Positions 16,363-25,549 are shown, counted from the stretch's first letter. The stretch: DNA of 44,663 nucleotides from Bacteroidia bacterium (GCA_030538215.1 JAUNUM010000011.1:1-44663); one strand, 5' to 3'. The notes: generated by a model from the letters alone, not told the origin. Translations and numbers: made by a program.

Positions 16363-17709
16363 ATGAAAACGAAAAAAATTTTATTACCCGAAACTGAAAT
16401 TCCCACACACTGGTATAATGTTGTGGCAGATATGAAGAACAAGCCACAACGGATGATCAATCCTGGAACCAAAGAACCCTTGAAACCGGAAGATTTATAC
16501 CCGTTATTTGCCGAAGAGCTTGCTCGCCAGGAATTTAACGAAACCGACACATGGATTGAAATTCCCGAAGAAGTGCGCGATAAATATAAAATATATCGTC
16601 CATCGCCATTAGTGAGAGCCTACGGCTTAGAAAAAGCATTGGATACACCGGCACATATTTATTTCAAAAACGAAAGTGTAAGCCCTGTCGGATCACATAA
16701 ACTAAATTCAGCGCTCCCACAAGTGTATTACAACAAATTAGACGGCACAACCAATCTTACCACCGAAACCGGTGCCGGACAATGGGGAACCGCATTATCA
16801 TTTGCAGGCAAGGTTTTCGGTTTGGAGATTGCTGTTTATATGGTGAAAGTAAGTTACGAGCAAAAACCGTATCGCCGCTCACTCATGCAAACGTGGGGTG
16901 CACAAGTAATTCCATCGCCCAGCATGTCAACCAAATCGGGAAGAAAAGCGCTGACCGAGCGCCCCAATTATCAAGGAAGTCTTGGAATGGCCATTTCCGA
17001 AGCTATCGAATTGGCCATGCAGACTCCAAAGTGTAAATATACGCTGGGCAGTGTATTGAATCATGTTTCACTGCATCAAACAGTTATCGGTTTAGAAGCC
17101 GAAAAACAAATGGAAATGGCCGAAGAATATCCCGATATTGTTATCGGATGTTTTGGTGGCGGTTCCAATTTTTCAGGAATTTCTTTTCCTTTCTTGCGTC
17201 ACGTAATGAATGGCGACAAAAAGACACGATTTATTGCTGCCGAACCGGCATCGTGCCCAAAACTTACGCGCGGAATCTTTAAATTCGATTTCGGAGACGA
17301 AGCCGGCTACACTCCGCTTATTCCGATGTACACATTAGGACACAACTTTGCTCCGGCAAACATTCACGCCGGTGGATTGCGGTATCACGGCGCCGGAAGC
17401 ATCGTGAGTCAGTTGAAGAAAGACAACCTGATTGAGGCAGTAGCTATTCCTCAATTAGAAACTTTTGAGGCTGGCGTACTTTTCGCTCAAACTGAAGGCA
17501 TTATCCCTGCCCCCGAATCTACTCACGCCATAGCATCAGCTATTCGGGAAGCCAAAAAAGCAAAGGAAGAAGGTACGAAAAAAGTAATTCTTTTCAATTT
17601 ATCGGGACATGGATTGGTTGACATGAGTGCTTACGACCAGTATTTGGCAGGCGATTTAAAGAATTATGAAGTATCGGACAGCGAAATTGAAAAGTTTTTA
17701 CAGAGCTAA
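16363..17709 (+). CDS. trpB: Tryptophan synthase beta chain, TrpB2 type
   Basis: A 448-residue PLP enzyme that condenses indole with serine to make tryptophan. The extra N-terminal segment (LLPETEIPTHWYNVV) and the length are those of the TrpB2 subfamily, not the ~400-residue TrpB1 that pairs with TrpA. The PLP lysine is in VGSHKLNSA, the active-site Glu region in TETGAGQWG, and the phosphate-binding loop in GCFGGGSNF. The ATG at 16363 is chosen because the longer frame would begin inside the attenuator terminator. No other trp gene is nearby, so it stands alone under its own attenuator. TrpB2 proteins may work without TrpA, salvaging indole; that role is inference here. Confidence 0.93.
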   Translation: MKTKKILLPETEIPTHWYNVVADMKNKPQRMINPGTKEPLKPEDLYPLFAEELARQEFNETDTWIEIPEEVRDKYKIYRPSPLVRAYGLEKALDTPAHIYFKNESVSPVGSHKLNSALPQVYYNKLDGTTNLTTETGAGQWGTALSFAGKVFGLEIAVYMVKVSYEQKPYRRSLMQTWGAQVIPSPSMSTKSGRKALTERPNYQGSLGMAISEAIELAMQTPKCKYTLGSVLNHVSLHQTVIGLEAEKQMEMAEEYPDIVIGCFGGGSNFSGISFPFLRHVMNGDKKTRFIAAEPASCPKLTRGIFKFDFGDEAGYTPLIPMYTLGHNFAPANIHAGGLRYHGAGSIVSQLKKDNLIEAVAIPQLETFEAGVLFAQTEGIIPAPESTHAIASAIREAKKAKEEGTKKVILFNLSGHGLVDMSAYDQYLAGDLKNYEVSDSEIEKFLQS

Positions 17710-17777
17710 AAAATAGCGAATAATATAATGTTATAGAACATAATAGGGCATTTTTAGCGAAAAAAACAGTGAAAAGA

Positions 17778-17809
17778 TTTGTTTATTTAAGTTCTACATT
17801 GTATCTTTG
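17778..17809 (+). promoter_or_regulatory. Promoter of the structured ncRNA
   Basis: TTTG (17778-17781), a 20-nt spacer and TATCTTTG (17802-17809) match the Bacteroidetes promoter consensus. The predicted transcription start is near 17816. Confidence 0.7.
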
Positions 17810-17815
17810 ACTTTA

Positions 17816-18066
17816 TAAAAACGAATGAGTATTTGCCGCATTGGTCGATAGGGAAACTCATCAATTACATTCTATAAACCGAGACTCGTTTTGGGTATTA
17901 ATGGCGGGCCGCGCCTTCGGGTATCCGTCAGTTGACGGACAGCGGATTACAAAGATACCGGAACACTCAAATCCTGTCATAGGGAGTTTCGACTTTTTCC
18001 ACCGGTGCGGCTTCTTATAAAAAGCAGATTAGCAAGAGATTATATCGAGTTGCGATCTGCTTTTTT
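17816..18066 (+). ncRNA. Structured non-coding RNA, possibly 6S-like
   Basis: This ~250-nt tract has no good reading frame, is more GC-rich than its surroundings, and has its own promoter and terminator. A 10-bp long-range stem (17835-17844 with 18002-18011) encloses a second stem (17853-17859 GAAACTC with 17984-17990) and an apical hairpin (17924-17929 with 17934-17939). A terminator hairpin follows immediately. A closed rod with internal bulges and an adjacent terminator is reminiscent of 6S RNA. I do not see tmRNA, SRP RNA or RNase P signatures. It could instead be a leader of the chromate transporter genes that start 86 nt after the terminator. Confidence 0.65.
18019..18066 (+). terminator. 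Terminator of the structured ncRNA
   Basis: AAAAAGCAGAT (18019-18029) pairs with ATCTGCTTTTT (18055-18065), with a further GCAA/TTGC pairing inside, and ends in a run of six T. It ends before the chromate transporter gene at 18152. Confidence 0.8.
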
Positions 18067-18151
18067 CAGTTTAAATTCCTTTAAATATGGACTTCTACAA
18101 GCTAAAATTATCCCCACTCCAAGGTGTAAGAGATAAAAATTACTGTCAATA

Positions 18152-18712
18152 ATGAAAGCTATTTTTAAACAATACTGGGAGCTTTTTCTGGTTTTTTCCA
18201 AAATCGGAGCATTCACTTTTGGCGGTGGATACGCCATGATTCCCTTGATCAGAAATGAAGTTGTAAATAAGCGTAATTGGCTTGGCGATGATGAGTTTAT
18301 GGATGCACTTGCCATAGCTCAGTCCATGCCGGGTCCGATTGCACTAAACACGGCATTGTTTGTTGGAAACAAAAGACTGGGATTTAAAGGTAGTTTATTT
18401 TCAGGATTGGGAGTTATTTTGCCTTCGTTTATTGTGATATTATTTATCGCAATGGTTTTCACTCAATTCAAAGATAATACGATAGTTGAGCGAATATTTA
18501 AAGGTATTCGTCCGGCAGTTGTGGCATTAATTGCAGCGCCATTGTTAACATTAGGCAAAGCAGCAAAAATTAATTGGAAAAACAGTTGGATACCTCTTTT
18601 AGTAGCTCTTCTGGTTTGGTTATTAGGGGTTTCACCTATCTATATTGTGATGGGAGCAATTTTACTGGGAGTCTTGCATTTGGTCTATATAAAGAAGAAA
18701 TTAAACCGATAA
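18152..18712 (+). CDS. Chromate transporter subunit (short-chain CHR, first half)
   Basis: A 186-residue integral membrane protein of the ChrA family. The domain signature FGGGYAMIPLIRNEVV is near residue 25 and SMPGPIALNTALFVG near residue 55, with hydrophobic helices over the rest. This is one CHR domain; full-length ChrA has two. The second half is encoded by the next gene, 9 nt downstream, so the two products probably form a heterodimer. Family members export chromate or related oxyanions, but for many short-chain CHR pairs the physiological substrate is not known. Confidence 0.9.
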   Translation: MKAIFKQYWELFLVFSKIGAFTFGGGYAMIPLIRNEVVNKRNWLGDDEFMDALAIAQSMPGPIALNTALFVGNKRLGFKGSLFSGLGVILPSFIVILFIAMVFTQFKDNTIVERIFKGIRPAVVALIAAPLLTLGKAAKINWKNSWIPLLVALLVWLLGVSPIYIVMGAILLGVLHLVYIKKKLNR

Positions 18713-18721
18713 AGGACAAAT

Positions 18722-19279
18722 ATGGAGCTTTTTGAATTATACTTGTCGTTGTTTTGGGCATTTTTAAAAATCGGCTTTTTTGGTTTCGGTGGTGGCTATG
18801 CCATGCTCCCACTTATTCAGCATGAAGTGGTAGATGTCCACAACTGGATATCGGTAGCTGATTTTACGGATATTGTTGCTATTTCTCAAACAACTCCTGG
18901 ACCAATCGCCTTTAATTCTGCTACTTATATAGGATATTCTGTAGTTAACAATATGGGGTTTGGTAATTTTTACGGTATTTTAGGCTCGGCAATAAGCACG
19001 TTTGCAGTGAGTATTCCATCGCTAATTTTGATGACTATCGTGTGTGCATTTTTTGCTAAACTAAATAAAAATCAATGGATTCAAGCATCTTTATCGGTAT
19101 TAAAGCCGGCCATAATCGGTCTTATCGCATCTGCTGCACTTTTATTAATTGACAATCACAATTTTATTGATTACAAAAGTTGGATAATTTTTGGAATCGT
19201 TTTTTTAGCTTCAATCAAAAAGATAGATCCGATTCTATTGGTAGTTTTATCGGGAGTAGCCGGATTAATATTGTATTAA
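18722..19279 (+). CDS. Chromate transporter subunit (short-chain CHR, second half)
   Basis: A 185-residue membrane protein homologous to the preceding gene. It carries FGGGYAMLPLIQHEVV near residue 22 and TTPGPIAFNSATYIG near residue 57, followed by several hydrophobic helices. It begins 9 nt after the first subunit and is certainly cotranscribed with it. Together they match the two CHR domains of ChrA. No regulator of the ChrB type is nearby, so chromate resistance itself is not assured. Confidence 0.9.
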   Translation: MELFELYLSLFWAFLKIGFFGFGGGYAMLPLIQHEVVDVHNWISVADFTDIVAISQTTPGPIAFNSATYIGYSVVNNMGFGNFYGILGSAISTFAVSIPSLILMTIVCAFFAKLNKNQWIQASLSVLKPAIIGLIASAALLLIDNHNFIDYKSWIIFGIVFLASIKKIDPILLVVLSGVAGLILY

Positions 19280-19316
19280 GGATATGGATAATGCAGTTTA
19301 AAACCGCAATATCCCT
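19280..19316 (+). terminator. Hairpin after the chromate transporter pair
   Basis: AAGGATAT pairs with ATATCCCTT (nearly), with an inner GCAGTTT/AAACCGC stem, right at the stop codon of the second subunit. The U-run is weak. Confidence 0.4.
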
Positions 19317-19373
19317 TCTACTATCAATCGTATTCAGAAATATGGAGAATACGAAGTTAAATATTTGTTCCTA

Positions 19374-19425
19374 AAAGACGGTGTATGCTGAAAATTTAAA
19401 ATCCTATTTAGGGGACACCGTTTCT
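19374..19425 (-). terminator. Probable topA terminator
   Basis: On the minus strand AAACGGTGT, overlapping the topA stop, pairs with ACACCGT and is followed by CUUUU. The loop is about 30 nt, so it is moderate evidence. Confidence 0.5.
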
Positions 19426-21790
19426 ACTTTTTCGCTTTCTTAGCCGGAGTTTTCGTGGTTTTAGTCGATTTCTTCGTTGTTTTTTTAGGAGAATCCGTTT
19501 TGGCTGTTTTATCGATAATTTGCTTACACATTTCGAGTGTCAGCTCTTCGGGTTTTTGTAATTTAGGAATTTTAAAATTCTCTTTTTTATAAGCAATATA
19601 CGGACCATATCTACCATTTAATACTTGCAATTCAGGCTCTTCATCAAAAGTTTTAATGATTCTCTCCCTGTCTTTTTTCTCTTTTGCTTCAATAAGTTCG
19701 ATAGCTTCTTCAGCAGAAATTTCCAAAGGATCCATACCTTTTGGTACCGAAACAAATTTATTGTTGTGACGAATATACGGACCAAATCGCCCAATGCCCA
19801 CCGTCATTTCTTTCTCGCGAAATTCGCCGAGTGAACGGGGCAAATCGAATAATTTGAGTGCTTCTTCCAGTGAAATAGTTTCAATGGATTGTGTTTTTTG
19901 CAATGATGCAAATTTGGGTTTTTCCTCTTCGTCGGGAATGCCAATTTGCACCAATGGACCATATCTGCCGATTTTAACCGAAACTTGACGCCCTGTTTCA
20001 GGATCTTTTCCGAGCACTCGTTCGCCGGCTTTATGTTCCATTCGCATCTCCATTGTTTCTTCCACAATAGGACGGAACACTTTATAAAAATCACTTATTG
20101 TGCTATTCCACTGCTGCTTGCCTTCGGCAATTGTATCAAAATCCTTTTCAACATTTGCTGTAAAATGATAATCTACAATTTTCGGGAAAAATTCCACCAA
20201 AAAATCATTTACAACAATGCCTATATCGGTAGGAACCAATTTATTTTTATCGGTTCCGGCAATCTCTTTCTTATCGGTATCTTTTATTTTCCCATTTTTC
20301 AATGTGAGAATATTATACACCCGTTCTACTCCATCTACAGTTTTTTTCTCTACGTATTCACGATTTTGAATCGTAGAAATAGTTGGCGCATACGTTGACG
20401 GGCGCCCAATTCCCAACTCTTCCATTTTGCGTACCAAAGATGCTTCGGTATAACGTGCCGGACGTTGAGTAAATCGCTCCGTAGCAACGGTTTCTTGCAT
20501 TGGCAACACTTCTTTTACTTTTATCGGGGGCAGTAACCCGCTTTCGTTTTCACTATTTTCTTCGTCGCTTCCCTCCATGTAGACACGTAGAAAACCATCG
20601 AATTTAATTACTTCACCGGTGGCCATAAACTTGCCTTCGGCATTAGATATATCAATGGTAGCAACAGTTTTCTCCAGTTCGGCATCCGCCATTTGCGAAG
20701 CAATAGTGCGCTTCCAAATCAAATCGTACAGACGTTTTTCCTGCGCCGTTGTACCTGCTTCGTGTTCGTTAATATAAGTAGGGCGAATGGCTTCGTGAGC
20801 TTCTTGCGCTCCCTTGGACTTAGTAGTATATTTCCTGATTTTCAGATAATTTTCGCCATATTGTTCAATAATTTCCGCTTTAGCCGTATTAATGGCGAGA
20901 GCAGAAAGGTTTACCGAGTCGGTACGCATGTATGTAATTCGTCCCGATTCGTACAACCGTTGAGCAATCATCATGGTTTGGGCAACTGAAAAACCGAGTT
21001 TTCGAGATGCTTCCTGCTGCAATGTGGAAGTGGTAAACGGTGGTGCCGGCGATTTCTTTGCCGGTTTGGTAGTAATATCCTCTACTGTGAAAACCGAAGT
21101 TTTCAGTTTTTCCAACAATGCTAATGCCTCTTCTTTGGTTTTCAGGCGTTTATTGTATTCGGCTTTTATTTCGTAATGCTGCCCATTTTCTTCTTTCGTG
21201 AAAACAGCAAGAATACGGTAAGCAGCTTCGGTTTTAAAGTTCTGGATTTCACGCTCGCGTTCAACAATAAGTCTTACAGCTACCGATTGCACACGTCCGG
21301 CCGAAAGCGCAGGTTTTATTTTGCGCCACAAAACAGGTGAAAGTTCAAAACCGACAATTCTGTCCAACACACGACGAGCTTGTTGTGCATCGACCAGATT
21401 TTGATTTATTTTTCGAGGATTTTTTACAGCTTCCTGAATGGCCGGTTTGGTGATTTCGTGAAAAACAATTCGTTTGGTATCTTTATTTTTCAAATCCAGC
21501 ACATCGTATAAGTGCCACGATATGGCTTCTCCTTCGCGGTCTTCATCGGAAGCGAGCCAAACGGTTTCAGCACTTTTAGAAGCAGCTTTTAGTTCCGTTA
21601 CTACCTTCTTCTTGTCTGCCGGAATTTCGTAAATAGGTTCAAAATTATTTTCAATATCTATGCTGAAATCCTTTTTTTTAAGATCGCGAATATGTCCGTA
21701 ACTCGACATTACTTTAAAATCGCTACCCAAAAATTTCTCAATAGTTTTTGCCTTAGCAGGCGACTCAACGATAACCAAATTCTTAGCCAT
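19424..21790 (-). CDS. topA: DNA topoisomerase I (type IA)
   Basis: A 788-residue enzyme that relaxes negative supercoils. The N-terminal Toprim domain begins LVIVESPAKAKTIEKFLG and contains SDEDREGEAISWHL. The catalytic Tyr is in GRITYMRTDSVNLS near residue 290. The C-terminal part has no Cys4 zinc fingers. Instead it has three Topo-C-like repeats (IGRYGPLVQIG, IGRFGPYIRHNN, NGRYGPYIAYKK) and a Lys/Thr-rich tail, as is usual for Bacteroidetes TopA. A minus-strand TACTTTTG at 21841-21848 is a likely -7 element. Confidence 0.96.
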   Translation of the reverse strand: MAKNLVIVESPAKAKTIEKFLGSDFKVMSSYGHIRDLKKKDFSIDIENNFEPIYEIPADKKKVVTELKAASKSAETVWLASDEDREGEAISWHLYDVLDLKNKDTKRIVFHEITKPAIQEAVKNPRKINQNLVDAQQARRVLDRIVGFELSPVLWRKIKPALSAGRVQSVAVRLIVEREREIQNFKTEAAYRILAVFTKEENGQHYEIKAEYNKRLKTKEEALALLEKLKTSVFTVEDITTKPAKKSPAPPFTTSTLQQEASRKLGFSVAQTMMIAQRLYESGRITYMRTDSVNLSALAINTAKAEIIEQYGENYLKIRKYTTKSKGAQEAHEAIRPTYINEHEAGTTAQEKRLYDLIWKRTIASQMADAELEKTVATIDISNAEGKFMATGEVIKFDGFLRVYMEGSDEENSENESGLLPPIKVKEVLPMQETVATERFTQRPARYTEASLVRKMEELGIGRPSTYAPTISTIQNREYVEKKTVDGVERVYNILTLKNGKIKDTDKKEIAGTDKNKLVPTDIGIVVNDFLVEFFPKIVDYHFTANVEKDFDTIAEGKQQWNSTISDFYKVFRPIVEETMEMRMEHKAGERVLGKDPETGRQVSVKIGRYGPLVQIGIPDEEEKPKFASLQKTQSIETISLEEALKLFDLPRSLGEFREKEMTVGIGRFGPYIRHNNKFVSVPKGMDPLEISAEEAIELIEAKEKKDRERIIKTFDEEPELQVLNGRYGPYIAYKKENFKIPKLQKPEELTLEMCKQIIDKTAKTDSPKKTTKKSTKTTKTPAKKAKK

Positions 21791-21840
21791 TCATCTTATT
21801 TTAAGCCCTGATGGGAATGTTTCACTTCACTTTTCGGTTG

Positions 21841-21848
21841 CAAAAGTA
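21841..21848 (-). promoter_or_regulatory. Candidate -7 element for topA
   Basis: Minus-strand TACTTTTG matches TAnnTTTG and lies 50 nt upstream of the topA ATG at 21790. Confidence 0.45.
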
Positions 21849-21995
21849 GTAATTTTGTATCAGCAAAAAGAATTTTTCAAAATTTTGTTATTAATTATTG
21901 TGAATTCCGATTGCTCATTTACTACACAAACAACCAAAAAATATACAAAATATTAAGTTGTAATAAAAGGAATTTAGTAAAGTTTAAAAAATAAG

Positions 21996-22598
21996 TTACG
22001 CATCTTTTTCAATTTTCACACCGTAAATTTGTGAAAGACTATCGTGGAGTCGTTGAAATTCCGATTTTCGGATACGGAGTTTCATGGTGCAGCTTTCTCT
22101 AAAATCTTGTTCCCTAGTTGCGCTCTCAAATTGTTTTAAAACTCGCATTACATCGTTGAGCAATAGGTATTCAAAATGAATAAGAAGTGTTTCGTCGATA
22201 GTTTTTTCTACAATCTCAGCGTTTTTTATGGCATCTTCTGCTGCTTCTTTATATGCTTTAATTAGCCCACCGGTTCCCAAAAGTGTGCCGCCGAAATATC
22301 GGATAACAAGAATTAGAACGTTAGTTAATTCATACGAATTTATTTGTCCCAAAATCGGTCTTCCAGCTGTTCCTGATGGTTCTCCATCATCGTTTGAACG
22401 ATACTCTTCCCTACCCGATCCTAGCATATAGGCCCAACAAACATGCCGCGCATCGTAATATTTTTTACGATATTCATCTACAATCTCTTTCACTTTTTCC
22501 GGTGATTTCACAGGAAAAATAAACGATAGAAATTTACTTTTTTTCTCCGTAATATAGCCTTCGGCTGGCTGTTCTATAGTTTTGTAAGTGTCTTGCAT
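21996..22598 (-). CDS. YigZ/IMPACT family protein
   Basis: A 200-residue protein of the UPF0029/IMPACT family. The N-terminal domain (about residues 10-120) has the conserved KKSKFLSFIFPV, DARHVCWAYMLG, NDDGEPSGTAGRPILG and RYFGGTLLGTGGLIKAY, followed by the small YigZ C-terminal domain. The bacterial family role is unclear; a link to translation stress is suggested by the eukaryotic relative IMPACT. The ATG at 22598 is preferred to a non-ATG extension, since a minus-strand TAnnTTTG lies at 22611-22618. It is monocistronic. Confidence 0.9.
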   Translation of the reverse strand: MQDTYKTIEQPAEGYITEKKSKFLSFIFPVKSPEKVKEIVDEYRKKYYDARHVCWAYMLGSGREEYRSNDDGEPSGTAGRPILGQINSYELTNVLILVIRYFGGTLLGTGGLIKAYKEAAEDAIKNAEIVEKTIDETLLIHFEYLLLNDVMRVLKQFESATREQDFRESCTMKLRIRKSEFQRLHDSLSQIYGVKIEKDA

Positions 22599-22610
22599 AG
22601 GACAAAAATA

Positions 22611-22618
22611 CAAAGTTA
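22611..22618 (-). promoter_or_regulatory. Candidate -7 element for the YigZ gene
   Basis: Minus-strand TAACTTTG matches TAnnTTTG, 13 nt upstream of the ATG at 22598, implying a very short leader. Confidence 0.4.
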
Positions 22619-22622
22619 ACAC

Positions 22623-22694
22623 AAAAAGCGATACCAGCCGGTATCGCTTTTTTCTGTTTCAATTCGTCAGACCGCTGAAAGCGTTCAGACGGTC
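22623..22694 (-). terminator. Tandem terminator hairpins of nrdJ
   Basis: Just past the nrdJ stop there is a hairpin at about 22669-22694 (GACCGCTGAA with TTCAGACGGTC, one bulge). A perfect 13-bp stem follows at 22623-22635 and 22640-22652 with A/T runs on both sides. The second should work as an intrinsic terminator in either direction. Confidence 0.8.
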
Positions 22695-22700
22695 AATGAT

Positions 22701-25244
22701 TTATCCGCATTTAGAAGCACCGCAATTGCGGCATTTCAAACAACCCTCTTCAAAAACCAGCGATTCAAAACCACACACAGGGCACTTTTGACCTTTCATT
22801 TCGGTTTCGTTGGGTAAATAACGTTTCAGTGCGCGCTCAACTCCGTTTTTCCAGGTGTTGATGGTTTCACTGTCAAGCTCAAGTCCCGACACAAGCTTTA
22901 TTACTTGATCAATAGGCATTCCATATCGAAGTACGCCCGAAATAAGTTTGGCGTAGTTCCAGAATTCGGGATTAAATTTCTCGTCCAGCCCTTCAATGGT
23001 AACTTTGTAACCACGGCGGTTTTGAAATTGAAAATCGTAGTGTTTGTGTCCGTCGTTATAATACGCTTTTATAATTTTCCCCGTAGTTACGTTTTTGGGA
23101 ATCATAATACCGTCATCTTCGTCGTTAATCCCCGTAAAAATTTCGTATGGACGTCCGTCAAGCAGACCGATAAAAGCAATCCATTTTTCTTTATTGTTTT
23201 GGAATTTAATCACATCAGCTTCTAATTCCGTGGGACGCGATGTCACTATTTGCGGTAATTCATAGCAATCTTCATCGTTTTCATCATCTTCTTTTTTGTC
23301 ATTCGTGATAAGAACTCCCGATCGCGATCCGTCACGATATACCGTACAACCTTTACATCCACTTTTCCAAGCCTCCATATAAAGCTCACCCACAAGTTCT
23401 TCCGACACATCGTTAGGCAAATTGATAGTTACACTAATGGAATGATCCACCCATTTTTGCACTCGTCCCTGCATACGCACTTTCATCAGCCAGTCCACAT
23501 CATTGGAAGTGGCTTTGTAGTACGGCGATTTGGAAACCATTTCATCGATTTCTTCGTTCGTGTATTTCTTGGCTGTCGGATAACCCTTAGCTTCCATCCA
23601 GGTAACAAATTTGTGATGGAAAACCACATATTCTTCCCACGAATCTCCGTTTTCATCCACGAAATCGATTTTCACATCTTTATCGTTTGGATTTACCTTA
23701 CGACGACGCTTGTAAACCGGCATAAAAACGGGCTCGATACCCGATGTGGTTTGCGACATCAGACTGGTTGTTCCGGTAGGCGCAATGGTTAAACAGGCAA
23801 TGTTGCGACGACCATATTTTACCATATCTTTGTAAAGCTGAGCATCTTCATCTTTAAGCCTGTTTACGAACGGATTATTTTTTTCTCTTTCGGCATCATA
23901 CACTTCAAAAGCACCGCGTTCTTTTGCCATATCCACCGATGAACGATAAGCGTTTAATGCCACTTCTTTGTGAACTTTCTCCGAAAAATCGTTTCCTTCT
24001 TCCGAACCGTAGCGGATTCCCAAGGCAGCCAGCATGTCGCCTTCGGCGGTGATTCCAACACCTGTACGACGGCCTTCGAGTGTTTTTTTGCGGATTTTCT
24101 CCCACAAATTACGCTCCGATGATTTCACCTCTTCCGACTCGGGATCACTGTTGATTTTTTCGAGAATCTTGTCTATTTTTTCCGATTCCAGATCGATAAT
24201 ATCATCCATAATGCGCTGAGCAAGACGAATATGTTTACCGAAAAGTTCAAAATCGAAATAAGCGTCTTCTTTAAATGGATTTATCACATAAGAATAGAGA
24301 TTTACCGCAAGCAAGCGGCAACTATCATACGGACACAACGGAATTTCGCCACAAGGATTGGTGGAAACCGTTTGAAAGCCCAAATCGGCATAGCAATCGG
24401 GAACAGATTCGCGAATAATTGTATCCCAAAATAACACGCCGGGTTCAGCTGAACGCCACGCGTTGTGCACAATTTTCTCCCACAACTCTTTAGCGTTAAT
24501 ATTTTTAGTGTATCTGGGGTTTTTAGAATCGATAGGATATTGCTGTTGATAAACCGTCTCATTTTTCACGGCTTTCATAAAATCATCATCAATTTTCACC
24601 GAAATATTAGCTCCGGTAACTTTTCCCTGTTCCAGTTTTGCATCGATAAAATCTTCTGCATCAGGATGTTTTATTGAAACACTTAACATCAAGGCACCAC
24701 GACGACCGTCTTGTGCCACTTCGCGTGTAGAATTGGAGTATCGCTCCATAAAAGGAACCAATCCCGTGGAAGTGAGCGCCGAATTCTTAACGGGCGATCC
24801 CTTGGGGCGAATGTGAGAAAGATCGTGTCCCACTCCACCACGACGTTTCATCAACTGCACCTGTTCTTCATCGACACGGATGATTGCCCCGTAAGAATCG
24901 GCACTACCACCCATCCCGATCACAAAACAGTTGGACAACGATGCTACCTGAAAATCGTTTCCGATTCCCGTCATTGGGCTTCCCTGTGGAAGAATGTATT
25001 TAAATTGGTCGAACAAATCGAACAATTCTCTCTCACTCAATGGATTGGCATATTTTTTCTCAATTCTCCCTATTTCGTTTGCCAATCTCCAGTGCATGTC
25101 TTCCGGCGTTTTTTCGTAAATGTTGCCGTCACTGTCTTTCAAAGCGTACTTGCTTACCCAAACTTTGGCTGCAAGTTCATCGCCTTTAAAATACTCCAAC
25201 GATGCATTATAAGCTTCGTCAAAAGTATAAATCTTTTTCTTCAT
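22701..25244 (-). CDS. nrdJ: Adenosylcobalamin-dependent ribonucleotide reductase (class II)
   Basis: An 847-residue class II ribonucleotide reductase making deoxyribonucleotides using vitamin B12. Features in order: N-terminal region with QGSPMTGIGNDFQVASLSNCF (first redox Cys), VGHDLSHIRP, STNPCGEIPLCPYDSC (thiyl-radical Cys region), PTGTTSLMSQTTSGIEP, and GCKGCTVYRDGSRSGVL. A C-terminal extension ends in two CxxC pairs (CPVCGF and CRNCGASKCG), which probably bind zinc or pass reducing equivalents. Class II enzymes work with or without oxygen. I see no B12 riboswitch upstream. It has tandem terminators and is monocistronic. Confidence 0.94.
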   Translation of the reverse strand: MKKKIYTFDEAYNASLEYFKGDELAAKVWVSKYALKDSDGNIYEKTPEDMHWRLANEIGRIEKKYANPLSERELFDLFDQFKYILPQGSPMTGIGNDFQVASLSNCFVIGMGGSADSYGAIIRVDEEQVQLMKRRGGVGHDLSHIRPKGSPVKNSALTSTGLVPFMERYSNSTREVAQDGRRGALMLSVSIKHPDAEDFIDAKLEQGKVTGANISVKIDDDFMKAVKNETVYQQQYPIDSKNPRYTKNINAKELWEKIVHNAWRSAEPGVLFWDTIIRESVPDCYADLGFQTVSTNPCGEIPLCPYDSCRLLAVNLYSYVINPFKEDAYFDFELFGKHIRLAQRIMDDIIDLESEKIDKILEKINSDPESEEVKSSERNLWEKIRKKTLEGRRTGVGITAEGDMLAALGIRYGSEEGNDFSEKVHKEVALNAYRSSVDMAKERGAFEVYDAEREKNNPFVNRLKDEDAQLYKDMVKYGRRNIACLTIAPTGTTSLMSQTTSGIEPVFMPVYKRRRKVNPNDKDVKIDFVDENGDSWEEYVVFHHKFVTWMEAKGYPTAKKYTNEEIDEMVSKSPYYKATSNDVDWLMKVRMQGRVQKWVDHSISVTINLPNDVSEELVGELYMEAWKSGCKGCTVYRDGSRSGVLITNDKKEDDENDEDCYELPQIVTSRPTELEADVIKFQNNKEKWIAFIGLLDGRPYEIFTGINDEDDGIMIPKNVTTGKIIKAYYNDGHKHYDFQFQNRRGYKVTIEGLDEKFNPEFWNYAKLISGVLRYGMPIDQVIKLVSGLELDSETINTWKNGVERALKRYLPNETEMKGQKCPVCGFESLVFEEGCLKCRNCGASKCG

Positions 25245-25549
25245 TAATTAAATTTTTTACTGACCGATTAATTAAAATATTTTTCCAAATAATAAAACGT
25301 AATATTTTCCCACAGTGTGGTTATTTGGAATTGCAAGTTTAAGAAATGTTTCAGAGTCAACAAAACAAATCAATAAAAAGTTTTCAACAAAATGCAAAGT
25401 TTTCTAAAACATCTTCCAATAACCTTATTTTCAAATCATTAATTTTAAAACAAGATGAGAAAGTTTTCTATTTTGTCAAACTTGCATATAAATCAACAAA
25501 TCTAATTTTCCATTTATTACAATTATACAGATAGTAAAATATGAATAAA
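25245..25549. other. AT-rich intergenic region upstream of nrdJ
   Basis: No gene, conserved B12-box (GCCACTG) or clear NrdR-type palindrome is visible. The tract is AT-rich with scattered A and T runs. Confidence 0.5.

Noticed and set aside
17816-18066. tmRNA, SRP RNA or RNase P RNA identity for the structured RNA
   Set aside because: None of their invariant elements (tRNA-like ends with TTCGATTC, the SRP GGAAG-type core, or the RNase P GAGGAAAGTCC segment) is present.
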